This document shows, piece by piece, positions 6,257 through 8,464 of a stretch of DNA of 8,464 bases; position 1 is the first letter of the stretch, and every line of letters starts with the position of its first letter. The position numbers and the translations under genes were made by a program. Source of the DNA: Ignavibacteria bacterium UBA4661 (GTDB lineage: Bacteria > Bacteroidota > Ignavibacteria > Kapaibacteriales > UBA4661); assembly GCA_002405405.1 (NCBI GenBank), contig DHLT01000252.1:1981-10444 (forward strand), read 5' to 3'. The notes under the pieces are model-generated. The model did no database searches. It was not told the origin of the DNA and was given only the letters and a program-made list of their open reading frames with translations.

Positions 6257-7339
6257 TCAATGGTGATGTTGGTAGTAAGCAATAGGTTGCACTATTGGCA
6301 GTGTAAATATCTGACCAACGCTATGCGTTACAATTTCTGTTGCATGTAGGGAATGTGCTGTCCATAAACGTTGCATTGGCTCTTTCATTGGCTCACCTGC
6401 TTGCCCAAAGGTATTGCAGTGCATTGGCATAAATGCTTTTGCTTGCATCATATCTGCCATAGCAAGAGCTTCTTCCGGTGTGCAATGATTATCGCCACAG
6501 CCTGTATAAGCACCAATAGGCATCATCGCAACATCAATGTCGGAGAGCGACTGAAAAGCAGATGTCAATGTTGTATCGCCTGCAAAGACAAGTCGCTTGC
6601 CACCACATTCAATAAGATAGCCATTGTAACTCCGACCGATTTTTTTTGAGCCATTGCGTCGATCAGCTTCCCATGGCATACGCCAACCATTGTGAAGAAC
6701 CTCAATTGCAGTAATCTTGACATGCTGAAATTCGTAAGACATTCCCCAGTCTAATTCTTGGATACTGCGCCACAACAAGTGCTCAGTGATATCAGTAGTA
6801 TTTTTTGCGGTGATGACATCAATTTGTGCAGGATAAGTTTCAGCAAAGTATTCTAGAGTTCTGAGATCGGTATGATCTATATGTGCATGTGAAAGCAAAA
6901 TTATATCCGGTTTCGGCATATCTTCTAATGCTATCGCAGGCTTAACCAAACGCTTTGGACCAATGATTGCACCGAATAGACTTAAACCAATTCGATCAAA
7001 CATTACAGGGTCGGTAAGAATGCATATTCCCAATACTTGAATTAACATCGTTGAGTGCCCTACCCACTGAATACTAATTGCATTGCAATCATAAGTACGT
7101 GGTAAAGGAAGCTTTGGCTGCTGAATTTTTGTGGTGAGAAGTTCTGTCGATTTTGCTAACAGTGGATTACTCATGACGTGCACAGAGACCGCACCAATGG
7201 CTGATGTTAGCGCAAGCGATGCAAATTGCCGACGTGAGAGTAGTGATGTTTTTGGAGCTTGGTGATTGGAGAATATTTGCGATGGCAACGCTTGATGCAG
7301 ACTTGATTCTACTTGAGAATAATGACACCCTTGTTTCAT
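6257..7339 (-). CDS. Metallo-beta-lactamase-fold hydrolase with Tat-type signal
   Basis: Numbered from the ATG at 7339, this is a 360-residue protein. SRRQF at 35-39, followed by a hydrophobic stretch (ASLALTSAIGAVSVHVM), resembles a twin-arginine signal, so export to the periplasm is likely. The MBL core follows: WVGHST (92-97), LTDPV (108-112), the metal-binding HAHIDH (151-156), FAGDT (252-256, D255), MMPIGAY (272-278), HCTPEEA (285-291) and MPMHCNTF (304-311, H307). This order matches the UlaG/NAPE-PLD-like branch (beta-lactamase_2 superfamily), which hydrolyses phosphoesters or lactones. Upstream in-frame starts exist (TTG at 7381, ATG at 7363). The 7339 ATG is preferred because GGAG lies 5 nt upstream. 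In relatives the last histidine is usually in HWGTF; here it is HCNTF. It appears monocistronic and unrelated to the downstream operon. Substrate unknown. Confidence 0.88.
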   Translation of the reverse strand: MKQGCHYSQVESSLHQALPSQIFSNHQAPKTSLLSRRQFASLALTSAIGAVSVHVMSNPLLAKSTELLTTKIQQPKLPLPRTYDCNAISIQWVGHSTMLIQVLGICILTDPVMFDRIGLSLFGAIIGPKRLVKPAIALEDMPKPDIILLSHAHIDHTDLRTLEYFAETYPAQIDVITAKNTTDITEHLLWRSIQELDWGMSYEFQHVKITAIEVLHNGWRMPWEADRRNGSKKIGRSYNGYLIECGGKRLVFAGDTTLTSAFQSLSDIDVAMMPIGAYTGCGDNHCTPEEALAMADMMQAKAFMPMHCNTFGQAGEPMKEPMQRLWTAHSLHATEIVTHSVGQIFTLPIVQPIAYYQHHH

Positions 7340-7344
7340 ACATG

Positions 7345-7348
7345 CTCC
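7345..7348 (-). promoter_or_regulatory. Ribosome binding site deciding the metallo-hydrolase start
   Basis: GGAG on the minus strand lies 5 nt before the ATG at 7339. The two upstream in-frame starts lack a properly spaced site: the AGG before the ATG at 7363 is directly adjacent to it. This favours 7339. Confidence 0.45.
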
Positions 7349-7381
7349 GATTAATGTGAACATCCTTGATACATGTACCAA

Positions 7382-7529
7382 GGCTGAGAATTAAACGGAA
7401 GCAAAACTATATACAGACTATCTACGATTTGTATAATGAGCACATAACATACAAACTGTTACTTGATAATAACACCTCCTAACATTGCAGTAATTCTGCA
7501 TAACAGTGAAATAACATAGTTTCTTCAAT
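7382..7529. other. Intergenic region upstream of the metallo-hydrolase
   Basis: Together with the adjoining terminator this forms the gap between the DUF4139 gene and the hydrolase; no convincing gene lies in it. On the minus strand it contains a hairpin, TGCAG-AATTA-CTGCA (7486-7500), and a perfect AGGAGGTG Shine-Dalgarno sequence (7473-7480) with no ATG, GTG or TTG start at proper spacing. It also contains an inverted repeat, TTTGTAT (7428-7434) / ATACAAA (7449-7455), and the octamer TAGTTTTG (7402-7409) that recurs before the nonulosonate operon. It probably holds the hydrolase promoter and 5' leader. Confidence 0.4.
7428..7455. repeat. Inverted repeat with 7-bp arms upstream of the metallo-hydrolase
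   Basis: TTTGTAT and ATACAAA are perfect inverted copies separated by 14 nt. Arm spacing is about two helical turns centre to centre, as in many dimeric-regulator operators. It lies about 90 bp before the hydrolase ATG, in a position suitable for transcriptional control. Function is inferred from geometry only. Confidence 0.35.
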
Positions 7530-7560
7530 AAAAAAAAAGAGCATCTTTCGATACTCTTTT
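7530..7560 (-). terminator. Intrinsic terminator of the DUF4139-protein gene
   Basis: The minus strand reads AAAAGAGTATC, then a GAAA loop, then GATGCTCTTTT. This gives an 11-bp stem with one G-U pair and a GNRA-type tetraloop, continuing into a run of nine T residues in total. It starts 27 nt after the stop codon at 7588. This is a textbook Rho-independent terminator and separates the DUF4139 gene from the hydrolase gene. Confidence 0.9.
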
Positions 7561-7587
7561 GATAATATCACGTTGTCATATCAAGCA

Positions 7588-8464
7588 TCAGTACGCATAT
7601 CGCACTGTATATGTCAATACAGTTTTACCATCTTTCTTAGCAGGAATAGCCCACACCGCTTTTTGAGCATTTGGCGACGTATATGGCAAGGATGATTGAG
7701 TGATAGTCCAATTTGTACCAAATACTTTTTCGAGGTTAACGACAATGTCCTCTTTCTTGCGATTAGTAATTGTTACCTCCATTGTTTGTTCAAACACCTT
7801 ATCAGAAATCTTATTGTAATTCTTTTGGATCTCGTCGCCTTTTACATCAAATGCATTACCTAACTTTAGCTTAATTGCTTCGTTGCGAGGTGTGTGGTCA
7901 ATCGCATCTTCTCCGATGAATTCAGCGCTGGCACCGTTTTGTTTATTCATGCGCACTTTGCCTTTTGGCATTGGTACACCCAGACCACTTTTCTCATCGT
8001 TGATAAATTCAACAAAGACTTTTACATCGCGAGATCCGCTACCACTATACACAAACTGTTTTTTAGCAGGAACACTCTTTGCTTCAAAAAGAGAGATTTG
8101 TTTCATTTCGTTGTTTGCAAGTGTAACAGGACGCTGGAGGGTATACAAATGATACTCGAAAAACTCTTTCTCATCGAATTGCTGGGCACTTGCATCTGTT
8201 GCAAGCACACGTGATTGTTTGGTCTGTGCATACATCATTTGCACATTTTCTTGTACACGATTCACATCTCCTGCAATAAGTTTTAAGTTCGCATTGGGAA
8301 ATGTTGCTCCGGTTTTATTGTCAATACTCACCCATGCGTTCACATCAACGGCATTTTCTTTATCGTTAAGAGTTGCAACATACTCTGCATGCCATTGAAA
8401 GCCACCGGTCTGATACGTTACAGCTACGGGCTGTTTTGCTGCAAGTTGAGATTGAACCGACCAT
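7588..8464 (-). CDS. DUF4139-family protein, C-terminal part (cut by window edge)
   Basis: The frame is open to the right edge, giving about 291 visible residues; the real start lies outside the window. An internal GTG at 8343 is not the start, because family-like sequence continues upstream of it: VTYQTGGFQWHAEYVATL, then VNAWVSIDNKTGATF and NANLKLIAGDV. This run is the hallmark of DUF4139 (often paired with an N-terminal DUF4140 in 'mucoidy inhibitor A'-like proteins). The C-terminal half is beta-rich and ends in LTYTVRYAY, the usual DUF4139 ending. Biochemical function is unknown; relatives are commonly predicted to be exported, but the signal region is not visible here. A strong terminator follows directly. 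There is no sign that it belongs to the sugar operon. Confidence 0.87.
   Translation of the reverse strand, partial: WSVQSQLAAKQPVAVTYQTGGFQWHAEYVATLNDKENAVDVNAWVSIDNKTGATFPNANLKLIAGDVNRVQENVQMMYAQTKQSRVLATDASAQQFDEKEFFEYHLYTLQRPVTLANNEMKQISLFEAKSVPAKKQFVYSGSGSRDVKVFVEFINDEKSGLGVPMPKGKVRMNKQNGASAEFIGEDAIDHTPRNEAIKLKLGNAFDVKGDEIQKNYNKISDKVFEQTMEVTITNRKKEDIVVNLEKVFGTNWTITQSSLPYTSPNAQKAVWAIPAKKDGKTVLTYTVRYAY

Noticed and set aside
6245..6257. ACTGT-TCG-ACAGT hairpin as terminator of the metallo-hydrolase gene
   Set aside because: The stem is only 5 bp, it starts at the stop codon and no T-run follows on the minus strand.
7340..7381. Longer metallo-hydrolase from TTG (7381) or ATG (7363)
   Set aside because: Neither has a properly spaced ribosome binding site, and the added residues would lengthen an already long region before the SRRQF motif. 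They cannot be fully excluded.
7418..7501. 27-codon minus-strand frame with four cysteines in the gap before the hydrolase
   Set aside because: It has no Shine-Dalgarno site before its ATG and no recognisable family, and its length is expected by chance. The strong AGGAGGTG lies inside it instead of before it.
1..8464. CRISPR arrays, tRNA/rRNA genes, insertion sequences or phage genes
   Set aside because: I saw no spaced direct repeats, tRNA-like cloverleaf, transposase or terminal inverted repeats anywhere in the window.

Overview
All genes in this window lie on the minus strand, so transcription runs from high to low coordinates. GC content looks moderate to low (roughly 40-45% by eye). 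Several starts have no Shine-Dalgarno site, and both larger intergenic gaps carry an octamer resembling the -7 element of Bacteroidota promoters. This hints at the Bacteroidota/Chlorobiota/Ignavibacteriota group, but no marker gene settles it, so the taxonomic guess is weak.

Right side (about 6257-8464): the 3' part of a gene for a DUF4139-family protein enters from the right edge and ends at a clear intrinsic terminator (7530-7560). After a gap of about 250 bp with regulatory-looking inverted repeats comes a metallo-beta-lactamase-fold hydrolase with a twin-arginine-type signal. These two genes look unrelated to the rest.

Left side (1-6105): seven closely spaced genes form a probable operon. 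In order of transcription they are: a GT-B-fold-like protein of uncertain role; an SpsF/NeuA-type cytidylyltransferase; the N-terminal and C-terminal halves of a split transketolase; a glutamate-1-semialdehyde-aminotransferase-like class III PLP enzyme; a short-chain dehydrogenase/reductase; and, cut by the left edge, the first 41 codons of a NeuB-family nonulosonate (sialic-acid-type) synthase. Distances between genes are -4, 25, 52, 19, 5 and 83 bp.

NeuB together with a KdsB/NeuA-like cytidylyltransferase means the operon most likely makes a CMP-activated nonulosonic acid, or related ulosonic acid, for a surface glycan or glycoprotein. The unusual part is the tool set between these two enzymes. 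A two-subunit transketolase, a GSA-type aminotransferase and an SDR are not steps of the well-known Neu5Ac, pseudaminic or legionaminic acid pathways. A plausible inference is a variant route in which a C2-ketol transfer remodels the sugar skeleton, the PLP enzyme adds or moves an amino group, the SDR sets a redox state, NeuB adds three carbons from PEP, and the SpsF-like enzyme activates the product. This is the best candidate in the window for an undescribed system. The order of steps and the substrates cannot be read from sequence.
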